Positions 8,599 through 15,530 of a DNA stretch of 23,187 nucleotides are shown piece after piece. Source of the DNA: a virus. The stretch covers positions 1 through 23,187 of the IMG/VR virus record IMGVR_UViG_3300009161_000246. One strand, 5' to 3'. The position numbers and the translations under genes were made by a program. The notes beneath the pieces were generated by a model that was not told the origin of the DNA, searched no databases, and saw only the letters and a program-made list of their open reading frames with translations. The number at the start of each line of letters is the position of its first letter. Within the stretch, counting starts at the first letter, position 1.

Positions 8599-9753
8599 AT
8601 GCATATTAAATTAAAATCCATCTTGGCCGAGTCGATGAACGAAATTGACTGGAAGTCTGACGATTTAAAAGACGTAGACCCATCGGCCCCCGAGAATAAA
8701 ACTCGTTGCATGTCTGTACAAGCTGTTAAAGATTGGTTAAGTTCCGAGTTGGATAGATACGAGTCCGGTGGTAAGGCTGCAAAAAACATGCCGAGACTTA
8801 CAGGTACCACGGTGAGAGGATTGGTTGTAAAAGACGAGAGTGGAACGAGAGAAGTAAAGATCGATCAATTTATAAGAATACTATCAACGCCACCAAAAAC
8901 AATTTTTGACGTTGGTGAAAAATCTCTGCATACCGGAGATAAAAACACAATGACGATCAACACTGGAATACCCGCGTTGAGAGGAATTATCTGGGATCCA
9001 GAAGCTCGCGATTTTAAGATTATAAATACATGTCCATCGGCTGGCAGTTGTGCAGTTGATTGTTACGCTCTTCAAGGTTTTTATATCATGAATGACGGCA
9101 AGAATCTAAAACTTGCACAGCGCCTTCAATTGATACTAGAGAAACCATCCGAATATATAATCCAAGCATTCCGCGAAGCTAGAACCCATGCCCAAGAAGC
9201 AAAATGGGACAATAAGATTTTAGAAATACGTTGGAATGACGCGGGTGATTTTTTCAGTGACAGATATTTCCAGTCCGCAATGGCGGTTACACGCCAATTA
9301 CTAGAAGCGGGGTTCCCAGTAAAATCATACTTCTACACCAAAATGGGCAAGTTTGTTGAACTTGGTCAACAAATGGGAATTGAAGTTACATACTCGTTGG
9401 GTGGAACCGATCAAGTCAAAGATGCAAAGAAAAAATCGGTTATCGTACCATCACCAGTATTCAAGAAATTTTTAACATCAAAGCATGGTAGAGGATTTGA
9501 AAAAGATCCAGAGTCAGGAAAAACAAAAATCACTCCTGACGCAAAAGAAGGATTAAGACAAGCAATATTTGATGAATACAAGAACGATCCCGAATTCAAG
9601 GATCTGAATATTGATACAATAAAATATACAGACGAGATGCCTTCGAAAGAAGACGACGAGAGAAAATACAGTTGCATCATACTTCCTGGTGGCGACAGTG
9701 ATAGACCCGCTCAAAGAAAAGACGTTAAACACGTATTTTTGTTGAAGCATTAA
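8599..9753 (+). CDS. Gp88-like cysteine-cluster phage protein
   Basis: A 384-residue protein whose centre matches the phage 'gene product 88' family: N-T-C-P-S-A-G-S-C-A-V-D-C-Y-A (Cys 145, 151, 155), then R-W-N-D-A-G-D-F-F-S (about 211-220) followed by a helix and S-Y-F-Y-T-K. Three cysteines in a C-x5-C-x3-C array suggest an iron-sulfur or metal site, but the biochemical function of the family is not established. The first 130 residues and the last 80 are extra to the core. The start at ATG 8599 gives M-H-I-K-L-K-S-I-L-A-E-S, a phage-like N-terminus; an in-frame GTG/TTG further upstream adds a low-complexity stretch and was rejected. The gene stands alone between the coupled small gene and a promoter. 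Confidence 0.75.
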   Translation: MHIKLKSILAESMNEIDWKSDDLKDVDPSAPENKTRCMSVQAVKDWLSSELDRYESGGKAAKNMPRLTGTTVRGLVVKDESGTREVKIDQFIRILSTPPKTIFDVGEKSLHTGDKNTMTINTGIPALRGIIWDPEARDFKIINTCPSAGSCAVDCYALQGFYIMNDGKNLKLAQRLQLILEKPSEYIIQAFREARTHAQEAKWDNKILEIRWNDAGDFFSDRYFQSAMAVTRQLLEAGFPVKSYFYTKMGKFVELGQQMGIEVTYSLGGTDQVKDAKKKSVIVPSPVFKKFLTSKHGRGFEKDPESGKTKITPDAKEGLRQAIFDEYKNDPEFKDLNIDTIKYTDEMPSKEDDERKYSCIILPGGDSDRPAQRKDVKHVFLLKH

Positions 9754-9760
9754 TCATATA

Positions 9761-9788
9761 TTGACAAAAACATATTTTAATCTATAGT
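9761..9788 (+). promoter_or_regulatory. Sigma70-like promoter with hairpin leader
   Basis: TTGACA at 9761-9766, 16-nt spacer, TATAGT at 9783-9788. Expected start is near 9795. The 47-nt leader holds a small hairpin, CCGCA-TTG-TGCGG at 9802-9814, before the ATG at 9842. Confidence 0.75.
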
Positions 9789-9841
9789 TATAACTCGAAG
9801 TCCGCATTGTGCGGCTAGACATCTAACAAAAGGTTAAAAAT

Positions 9842-10729
9842 ATGAATATGCATAACGTAAGTATGCACGTCCAAGTAAATGGTCGTGCTTGTAAAGAATA
9901 TACCCACAAAGGTATGAGCTTCATCGAGGCTCGTCACGGTACTAATTATACCGTTAAAATAAAGAACGATAATCCATACAGAGTAATGGCTGTATTGTCG
10001 GTTGATGGATTGGACGTTGTAACTGGAAAACCGGCAGAAGAAACCAACACTGGATACATTATAGATGCTTATAGCAGCTTGGATGTAAAAGGCTATAGAA
10101 TCAGCGATGATAACTCTGCCTCATTTATATTCACAAGCAAAGGTAATAGCTATGTGCAACAAGCCAAGAGTAATGCTACTAACGCGGGAGTTATTGGATT
10201 GCGAACATTCAAAGAAAAAGTTCCGTATTATTCTGGGTGGGTACTAGATTCGCGTGTGCCATATACAACTTTGGTCCCACCCACATACACAACGTCTGTT
10301 CCACTCACATACACAACTTCCGCGCCGTGTACATACACGGTTGGCAATGTCACGACTACGAGTGGAACAGTAACCGCTGCAAATAATTGTTCTAATTATT
10401 TTAACACCACTCTAGCATCGAACACAAGTCTGAATGCGCCATCTGGAATTTTACGTTCAATGAATGTTAGTTCCGACACAAGCACACCATTAAGTCATAA
10501 ACAGTTTGATACTGGTACTGGTTGGGGAAGTAAGCTTGAAGATAAAGTTACAAGAGTAAGCTTTGAAAAAGGCGACATGCTTGTAGAAATAAGTGTGTAT
10601 TATGCTAGTAAAGAAGCACTCGTTGAAATGGGAGTAGATTTACAAAACACGCCCAAGATAGCAAAAGAGCCAGTTATGCCAAAAGCATTTGGAAATTATT
10701 GCACTCCACCAAAAGGTTGGAATGGATAA
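9842..10729 (+). CDS. Conserved phage protein of unknown function
   Basis: A 295-residue protein. The N-terminal 120 residues form a beta-rich domain with V-N-G-R-A-C-K-E-Y, F-I-E-A-R-H-G-T-N-Y, V-M-A-V-L-S-V-D-G-L and Y-S-S-L-D-V-K-G-Y-R, a pattern I have seen in uncharacterised phage and bacterial proteins. A middle section (about 140-190) has repeated Y-T-T-S-[VA]-P units rich in Thr, Pro and Asn, probably an extended linker. The C-terminus has a second strand-rich part with a V-S-F-E-K-G-D-M-L segment. There is no signal peptide. It has its own promoter and the longest structured 5' leader among the TTGACA genes, so it may be expressed strongly. Function is unknown; a virion or decoration protein is possible. 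Confidence 0.7.
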   Translation: MNMHNVSMHVQVNGRACKEYTHKGMSFIEARHGTNYTVKIKNDNPYRVMAVLSVDGLDVVTGKPAEETNTGYIIDAYSSLDVKGYRISDDNSASFIFTSKGNSYVQQAKSNATNAGVIGLRTFKEKVPYYSGWVLDSRVPYTTLVPPTYTTSVPLTYTTSAPCTYTVGNVTTTSGTVTAANNCSNYFNTTLASNTSLNAPSGILRSMNVSSDTSTPLSHKQFDTGTGWGSKLEDKVTRVSFEKGDMLVEISVYYASKEALVEMGVDLQNTPKIAKEPVMPKAFGNYCTPPKGWNG

Positions 10730-10738
10730 AAAATATAG

Positions 10739-10766
10739 TTGACAATGGTCCATGGTAGTATAAAGT
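10739..10766 (+). promoter_or_regulatory. Leaderless-geometry promoter for RNA ligase
   Basis: TTGACA at 10739-10744, 16-nt spacer, TAAAGT at 10761-10766, then 6 nt to the ATG at 10773. Predicted +1 is the A of ATG. Confidence 0.75.
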
Positions 10767-10772
10767 GCTGCC

Positions 10773-11792
10773 ATGGACCGTAAACTAGCATCAATTCAAG
10801 TTATAAAGGAACTGTCTCCAATAAACGGAGCAGACGCAATTCTTTGTGCCAAGGTTCTTGGGTGGGAATGTGTTGTAAAAAAGTCGGAATTTCAAGTCGG
10901 GGACCGTTGTGTCTATTTTGAAATAGATAGTGTTCTTCCTATTGCACAATGGAATGACCATTTACGCAAAGAAGAAGGTAAGAAACTACGAGTACGTACA
11001 ATTCGTCTTCGTGGACAATTGTCGCAAGGCTTGGCTATGCCACTGTCTATTATTCCGTTGGGTGAATATGAAGTGGGACAAGATGTTACACAAGTCGTTG
11101 GCGTTGAAAAATATGAGGCCGTTGTACCCGCTCACTTATCTGGTATGGCTAAAGGCAACTTTCCTGCATTTTTACATAAAACCGACGAAACTCGTTTACA
11201 ATCTGAGCCAAGAGTGCTTGATGAAGCTATATCCAAAGGTCTTGTGCTCGTTGGTACACTCAAAATGGACGGCACGAGTTTTACCGCATACAGAAGAAAC
11301 GCCGACTTCGGCGTATGTTCCAGAAATTTAGATTTGAAAGAAACCGAGGACAATGTTCACTGGAAGATGGCTCGCAAGCTTAAACTTGAAGAAATTCTTC
11401 GTAGTGAACCTCGCAATCTTTGCATTCAAGGCGAAATGGTTGGACCGGGTATTCAAGGCAATCGTATGGGATTAAAAGAAGTTGATTTATATCTATTCAA
11501 CTTATTTGACATTGATACTGGCAAATATGCTGGATACAATGAACTTGTTGAGTTTGGAAAAAAGCACAATTTAAAAGTTGTACCGGTTGTTGCACAGAAA
11601 GATTTTGGTTTTGGTGAAACAACAACCGTAAGTAAAATGCTTGAAGTTGCTTCGGCTTTAAACTATGATAACGGCACACCAGCCGAAGGCATTGTTTGGC
11701 GTTCTGCATGTGAAACATACAGCGAAGTTCTTAAAGGTAGAATGAGCTTCAAGACAATATCAAATCGCTTCCTTGAAAAGTACAAAGAATAA
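10773..11792 (+). CDS. ATP-dependent RNA ligase, DraRnl-type
   Basis: A 339-residue nucleotidyltransferase that should seal 3'-OH/5'-phosphate RNA ends. The lysine nucleophile lies in motif I, K-M-D-G (K164, D166, G167); G-E-M-V-G at 220-224 and L-F-N-L-F-D-I-D at 241-248 fit motifs III/IIIa, E-G-I-V-W-R at 305-310 is motif IV, and S-F-K-T-I-S at 325-330 is motif V. The N-terminal 110 or so residues look like an OB-type domain (V-G-D-R-C-V-Y-F-E-I-D-S-V-L-P), the arrangement seen in Deinococcus RNA ligase rather than in T4 Rnl1 or Rnl2. All motif residues are intact. It has its own promoter and heads a run of small genes that includes the cREC gene, so an RNA-repair role is likely. Confidence 0.92.
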   Translation: MDRKLASIQVIKELSPINGADAILCAKVLGWECVVKKSEFQVGDRCVYFEIDSVLPIAQWNDHLRKEEGKKLRVRTIRLRGQLSQGLAMPLSIIPLGEYEVGQDVTQVVGVEKYEAVVPAHLSGMAKGNFPAFLHKTDETRLQSEPRVLDEAISKGLVLVGTLKMDGTSFTAYRRNADFGVCSRNLDLKETEDNVHWKMARKLKLEEILRSEPRNLCIQGEMVGPGIQGNRMGLKEVDLYLFNLFDIDTGKYAGYNELVEFGKKHNLKVVPVVAQKDFGFGETTTVSKMLEVASALNYDNGTPAEGIVWRSACETYSEVLKGRMSFKTISNRFLEKYKE

Positions 11793-11793
11793 C

Positions 11794-11988
11794 ATGGAAC
11801 AACCCGCAAAACTAAAGTGTCAAGGTTGGTATGGTCCATGTGAACGTGAAGATGCTAAAAGAGGTCATATGAACACTAGATACGTTGATATAGAACGTAA
11901 TTATGTGACTTTATGCCCCGATTGCTGGAAAGATTGCGACGAACACTGGGAAGATATGTGGACCGAAGTATATTCTCAATGTATGTAA
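11794..11988 (+). CDS. Zinc-ribbon miniprotein, 64 aa
   Basis: The ATG lies 1 nt after the ligase stop, the natural coupled start; an earlier in-frame ATG at 11773 would lie inside the ligase. Cysteines pair as C-x6-C (residues 9 and 16) and C-P-D-C (41 and 44), with another Cys at 48, a layout that could bind one zinc. The rest is acidic and tryptophan-rich. No DNA-binding helix is evident. It may be an accessory protein of the ligase because of the tight coupling, but that is inference. I do not recognise the family. Confidence 0.6.
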   Translation: MEQPAKLKCQGWYGPCEREDAKRGHMNTRYVDIERNYVTLCPDCWKDCDEHWEDMWTEVYSQCM

Positions 11989-11999
11989 AAATAAAATTT

Positions 12000-12524
12000 A
12001 TGAAAATGCCAATTATATATAAAATGAAACCAGAGGAAATGCAATTCGCCAAAGATTATGCAACCTATGTTTACAACGAATCTAGAAAATCAAATCTCAA
12101 TTCATTCACAGTTAAAAAAGCAAATAAATCCGAAGCTTTGAACTGGGGAATTGTTGGATATGGCGCAGAAATCGCTTGGTCAAAGGTCTGTGGGGTAGAG
12201 TTCAAACACAACATGAATGAGTTTCATGAAATACCCGATGATGGAATACATGAAGTTCGTTCTACTGAACATCCGCGTGGAGGATTGATTATCAGAGAAA
12301 ACGACTCTATTGATAGAAAGTATATTTTTGCTATGTTACGCAATGGGAATGAATATCATTTTCATGGATGGATGTATGGCAAAGAAATACGCCAGCCAAA
12401 ATATTATTTTAATCCTAACAATTGGAAACCAGCGTGGCGAGTTGATAAAGAACACCTACATCCCATAACAGAAAATGAAATTAACGCTTGCAAAAAAGCG
12501 AGAGCTGGAGTAACGTTTGTATGA
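12000..12524 (+). CDS. Conserved phage protein, possible restriction-like nuclease fold
   Basis: Taking the ATG at 12000 gives 174 residues; ATG 11979 would overlap the previous gene by 10 nt and is the alternative. The core has G-Y-G-A-E-I-A-W-S-K (a helix), then I-P-D-D-G-I-H-E-V-R-S, then G-L-I-I-R-E-N-D and Y-H-F-H-G-W-M-Y-G-K-E. An acidic residue before a strand carrying E-V-R, followed by a W-rich strand, is the layout of phage proteins I associate with PD-(D/E)xK-like folds, with Arg where Lys is usual. No activity can be claimed from this alone. The 3' end overlaps the cREC start as ATGA. Confidence 0.65.
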   Translation: MKMPIIYKMKPEEMQFAKDYATYVYNESRKSNLNSFTVKKANKSEALNWGIVGYGAEIAWSKVCGVEFKHNMNEFHEIPDDGIHEVRSTEHPRGGLIIRENDSIDRKYIFAMLRNGNEYHFHGWMYGKEIRQPKYYFNPNNWKPAWRVDKEHLHPITENEINACKKARAGVTFV

Positions 12525-12895
12525 GTTATAAATTATTTCTTGATGACGAAAGGAATCCAAAGCATGTAACGTGGATAGAGATCCCACTCGGTCCTTGGGT
12601 TGTAGTTCGCAGTTATGATTATTTTGTTAAGTATATTACACAACATGGATTGCCAGATTTTATAACTTTTGATCATGACTTGGGTGTTGAACATTATGCG
12701 CAAGGTGCCGCTGGAACAGCCCCAACATATGACAACTACAAAGAAAGAACAGGATTTCATTGCGCACAATGGCTAATAGAATATTGTATGGACAATAAAC
12801 TTGACATACCAGAATATACGGTTCACAGTATGAATCCAATAGGAAGAGATAATATAAACTCAATCCTAACTTCATTTAAAAACCAAAATATATGA
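12521..12895 (+). CDS. cREC-type receiver protein (cyclic-phosphate processing)
   Basis: A 124-residue protein starting at ATG 12521, which overlaps the previous stop. It opens with a strand and acidic pair, L-F-L-D-D-E-R-N-P (D8, D9), and continues with V-V-R-S-Y near residue 28 and I-T-F-D-H-D-L-G (D51, D53). This is the pattern of the cREC family, receiver-like domains seen with RNA-repair and cyclic-phosphate-processing proteins. The L-D-D-E-R-x-P start and F-D-H-D-L-G are diagnostic of the group; they are unlike response regulators, which carry a single phospho-acceptor Asp. No output domain is attached. Together with the kinase, 2H and ligase genes it completes a plausible RNA end-healing set. 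The exact reaction is not established. Confidence 0.8.
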   Translation: MSYKLFLDDERNPKHVTWIEIPLGPWVVVRSYDYFVKYITQHGLPDFITFDHDLGVEHYAQGAAGTAPTYDNYKERTGFHCAQWLIEYCMDNKLDIPEYTVHSMNPIGRDNINSILTSFKNQNI

Positions 12896-13260
12896 CAAAA
12901 AGAAAATTAAAAATGATTGATATGAAAAATAAAAATATGAACATTGAAGATACAAGTGATAAAAAAGAAACCGGTGATTCTCCCGTTCCATCTTTAGAAT
13001 CTAGGTTGCAAAGTGCATTTTCAAACGATAAAATTAAGGTTTTATTGATTACGGAACGCATATATGACCCAAACACATTCGAGGCATCCCAAGGGATTAA
13101 ACTTGATGTAAATAGCGTCGAAGTAAAGATGCGGTGGAGCGTTGAAACTGCAAATCAGCATCAAACAGCAACGGGCATATCGTCCGAAGACATTATTTAT
13201 AACGCCGTGGTTGGTGCATTGACGGCTTGGGGTACTTGCCGTATGACAATTGTAAAGTAA
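12892..13260 (+). CDS. Hypothetical protein, 122 aa
   Basis: Starts at ATG 12892, overlapping the cREC stop (ATGA), though downstream methionines at residues 8, 11 and 16 are possible starts. The first 40 residues are lysine-rich and polar. The remainder is a compact domain with I-K-V-L-L-I-T-E-R-I-Y, V-E-V-K-M-R-W-S-V-E-T, then D-I-I-Y-N-A-V-V-G-A-L-T-A-W-G. I do not recognise the family. A strong terminator 30 nt downstream closes this transcription unit. Confidence 0.65.
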   Translation: MTKRKLKMIDMKNKNMNIEDTSDKKETGDSPVPSLESRLQSAFSNDKIKVLLITERIYDPNTFEASQGIKLDVNSVEVKMRWSVETANQHQTATGISSEDIIYNAVVGALTAWGTCRMTIVK

Positions 13261-13289
13261 TTACATCGGTTGGTCGGTTATTATATAAT

Positions 13290-13325
13290 AAAGCCCACGA
13301 GGTTAACACTTCGTGGGCTTTTTAT
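13290..13325 (+). terminator. Rho-independent terminator
   Basis: A perfect 10-bp stem, AAGCCCACGA at 13291-13300 with its complement at 13311-13320, a 10-nt loop and a T-run. It isolates the curli-like operon downstream. Confidence 0.9.
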
Positions 13326-13344
13326 ATTTTGGGCATGAATAATT

Positions 13345-13359
13345 TGTGATTATGGCACA
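13345..13359 (+). promoter_or_regulatory. Imperfect CRP-like palindrome upstream of the cyclase operon
   Basis: TGTGA-N5-GCACA at 13345-13359, where the E. coli CRP consensus is TGTGA-N6-TCACA. The spacing is one nucleotide short, so this is only suggestive. It lies 24 nt before the first gene of an operon that encodes an adenylate cyclase. A TATTTATC box (13369-13376) also precedes that ATG. Confidence 0.2.
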
Positions 13360-13383
13360 TATATATGATATTTATCTTTGAAA

Positions 13384-13872
13384 ATGAATATTAAAAAATA
13401 CATATCATTCTTGCTGATATCACTTTGTACCATAAACATATATGGTAGTGATATGGTACATTCTTTTAAGTCGTCGGCGTTTAACGGCGTCAATTTTTCA
13501 AATACTATGTTAACGATTGAGAATTTGGCGAGAACTCGTAAACAAACAATAAAAGATGTTGCAACATCAAAGGCTGAACAAGCAGCAGCACAGGCCCAAA
13601 ATACACCATTAAACACGTTCATAAACAATTTACAGGCCAGAATATACTCACAGTTAGCTTCTCAAGTCACAGACCAGATATTCAATTCCGGTGGAGCAAC
13701 ATTCGGCATAATAAACTTGCAAGGCGGTGCAACTGTCACGTGGCAACGCAATGGAGATTTCGCTACACTTTTTATAAACGACCCAGCAAGCGGAAGTACT
13801 ACTCAAATAACTGTTCCGGTCGGTTCGTTGGTACCGGTACCGCCAACAACATCACCAACGCCTCCGGGATGA
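13384..13872 (+). CDS. csgF: CsgF-like curli assembly protein
   Basis: A 162-residue secreted protein (E. coli CsgF is 138). Residues 1-22 are a signal peptide with a hydrophobic core ending near Y-G-S. The mature start has M-V-H-S-F-K-S-S-A-F-N-G-V-N, matching the CsgF N-terminus (M-T-F-Q-F-x-N-P-x-F-G-G-N) that in E. coli inserts into the CsgG channel. Then come an Ala/Gln-rich helical stretch, longer than usual, an F-I-N-N-L-Q-A-R-I-Y-S-Q-L segment and a C-terminal three-strand part (T-L-F-I-N-D-P-A-S-G-S-T-T-Q-I-T-V). The ATG at 13384 is preferred over a TTG 6 nt upstream. Its stop overlaps the csgG start. This recognition rests on the aligned patterns plus the adjacent csgG gene. Confidence 0.85.
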   Translation: MNIKKYISFLLISLCTINIYGSDMVHSFKSSAFNGVNFSNTMLTIENLARTRKQTIKDVATSKAEQAAAQAQNTPLNTFINNLQARIYSQLASQVTDQIFNSGGATFGIINLQGGATVTWQRNGDFATLFINDPASGSTTQITVPVGSLVPVPPTTSPTPPG

Positions 13873-14672
13873 AAAACTATGCCATTTTTATTATTGCATC
13901 GTTATTGCTGAGTGGTTGTGCTTCTGTCCCCCACAAACCAGCAATTCTCGACGTACCAAGAACGCAAACTTCTCCAATGGAGAATGAACTGTTTTCTATT
14001 CCGATCATTGATGGCCCACGAATCACTATAGGTGTGTATGGGTTTGCAGATAAAACGGGCGCAAGAAAAACCGCAGATAATTATGCATCATTTTCTGCCG
14101 CCGTGACACAAGGCGCTGAAAGTTGGTTGATTGATGCTTTGAGACAATCGGGGCGTGGAACATGGTTTCAAGTGTTGGAACGTGCAAGTTTGGATAATAT
14201 AATCAAAGAACGGCAGCTCATTTCACAAACCAGAGAAACATTCCAAGGAAAAAATTCCGAAAAACTAACCCCGATGCTATTTGCGGGTATTCTTGCCGAA
14301 GGTGGAATTATCGGATATGATAGCAATATTTTGACGGGTGGCGCGGGTGCCAGCCTATTGGGCATATCAGCGAATACTCAATATCGCAAAGACGTAGTCA
14401 CAGTATCATTGCGGTTTGTGAGCGTGCATACAGGAGAAATACTTTTAAGCACCGCCGTAACAAAAACAATTTCCAGTGTAGCAGTGTCGGGTAACTTATT
14501 CAAATTCTATGAACATGGAACATTGTCAATAGAATCTGAATTGGGACTGACCGCAAACGAACCCAACACAATTGCGGTCCGCAGTGCAATAGAAAAAGCC
14601 GTGATAGACATCATTTATCAAGGTGAAAAAATGAATATCTGGAAGTTCAATAAACAAAACACAACACCATGA
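13869..14672 (+). CDS. csgG: CsgG-like curli secretion lipoprotein pore
   Basis: A 267-residue protein (E. coli CsgG is 277). The signal ends in a lipobox, L-L-S-G-C with Cys17 as the lipidated residue, so it should sit in the outer membrane. CsgG forms a nonameric beta-barrel through which curli subunits leave the cell. Family segments are easy to follow: V-Y-G-F-A-D-K-T-G, then S-F-S-A-A-V (F75 aligns with the constriction Phe of CsgG, whereas the neighbouring Asn is Ser), L-E-R-A-S-L-D-N-I-I-K-E-R, E-G-G-I-I-G-Y-D-S-N, the G-G-x-G-A loop, and V-S-V-H-T-G-E-I-L. The gene is full length with no frameshift. It overlaps both neighbours by ATGA, so the three are made together. Confidence 0.93.
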   Translation: MKNYAIFIIASLLLSGCASVPHKPAILDVPRTQTSPMENELFSIPIIDGPRITIGVYGFADKTGARKTADNYASFSAAVTQGAESWLIDALRQSGRGTWFQVLERASLDNIIKERQLISQTRETFQGKNSEKLTPMLFAGILAEGGIIGYDSNILTGGAGASLLGISANTQYRKDVVTVSLRFVSVHTGEILLSTAVTKTISSVAVSGNLFKFYEHGTLSIESELGLTANEPNTIAVRSAIEKAVIDIIYQGEKMNIWKFNKQNTTP

Positions 14673-15529
14673 AAATAATAAACATAATAAAGTTTACAAT
14701 ACTAACCGCAGTCTTCGGACTTGCGTCGGCCATATATTCTCAAACGCCAGGTGCTCTTGGTGCAATTGCGGGAAACTCGTCTGGCAATCAAATATACGTG
14801 AACCAAATCACAACCGGAGGAGACACCACGTTCATACAAAACGGAGCATCCAACAGAATTGGATCTTTTGCTCTTCCAAGCAACATCACCGGAGATAATA
14901 TCTTCATGGAATGGAGGCAGATTGGCAATGGGAATAGTACGGATTTCTCTATCACGGGAGCCAACACTACGAAGTTGCTGTCGGCTTTTGCTGGAAACAA
15001 TAACGAGCAAAGAATATACTTCAACGGTGCCAATAACAATATGAATTTCAAGTTTGATGGTAACACCAACAGACTTTGGATAAACAATGACGTTACTGTG
15101 TATCGCGACGGTGGAGAAAACACTGCAACGGATAAAGCTACACTGGCAAGTTCGGATTTGCAGATCAAGTTTGCTGGTAACACCAATCTATTTGCATATG
15201 CCACAACAAACGGTCTCAATAACTATCTGAAGTATGATGTCACTGGCAATACCAACACCATAAAATCTACCCAAATTGGTAGTGCTGGCACCGGGACTCG
15301 TCAGTCGGGTCACTATCAAGATGTTACCATTCTTGGTGGGGGAAATGATATGATGATATATCAACAAGGCACGGTTCAACAATATTTCCAATATAGTTTG
15401 ATCGGAAGCAACAACGTGATTCGCGTGTCACAGACAGCAACCGCCGCTCCTACCTTCACAGTCAACAATTCAAACCAATTAGCACCACAAGGTCCGAGCA
15501 GTGCAACAACTGTCGTAGGCAACCCATAA
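14669..15529 (+). CDS. Curlin-like Asn/Gln-rich secreted fibre protein
   Basis: A 286-residue protein with a signal peptide (hydrophobic residues 8-22, ending about A-I-Y-S-Q). The mature part is very rich in Asn, Gly, Thr, Gln and Ser, with recurring G-N-x-N/N-x-x-x-x-x-Q/G-x-N units such as S-S-G-N-Q-I-Y-V-N-Q, E-Q-R-I-Y-F-N-G-A-N-N-N and G-G-G-N-D-M-M-I-Y-Q-Q-G. These recall curlin repeats (S-x5-Q-x-G-x-N-x-A-x3-Q), though the repeats are irregular and longer, so a beta-solenoid or amyloid fibre is inferred rather than proven. Lying directly after csgF and csgG it is the obvious export substrate. There is no cell-wall anchor or transmembrane segment at the C-terminus. E. coli CsgA is much shorter (151). 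Confidence 0.75.
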   Translation: MKIINIIKFTILTAVFGLASAIYSQTPGALGAIAGNSSGNQIYVNQITTGGDTTFIQNGASNRIGSFALPSNITGDNIFMEWRQIGNGNSTDFSITGANTTKLLSAFAGNNNEQRIYFNGANNNMNFKFDGNTNRLWINNDVTVYRDGGENTATDKATLASSDLQIKFAGNTNLFAYATTNGLNNYLKYDVTGNTNTIKSTQIGSAGTGTRQSGHYQDVTILGGGNDMMIYQQGTVQQYFQYSLIGSNNVIRVSQTATAAPTFTVNNSNQLAPQGPSSATTVVGNP

Positions 15530-15530
15530 A

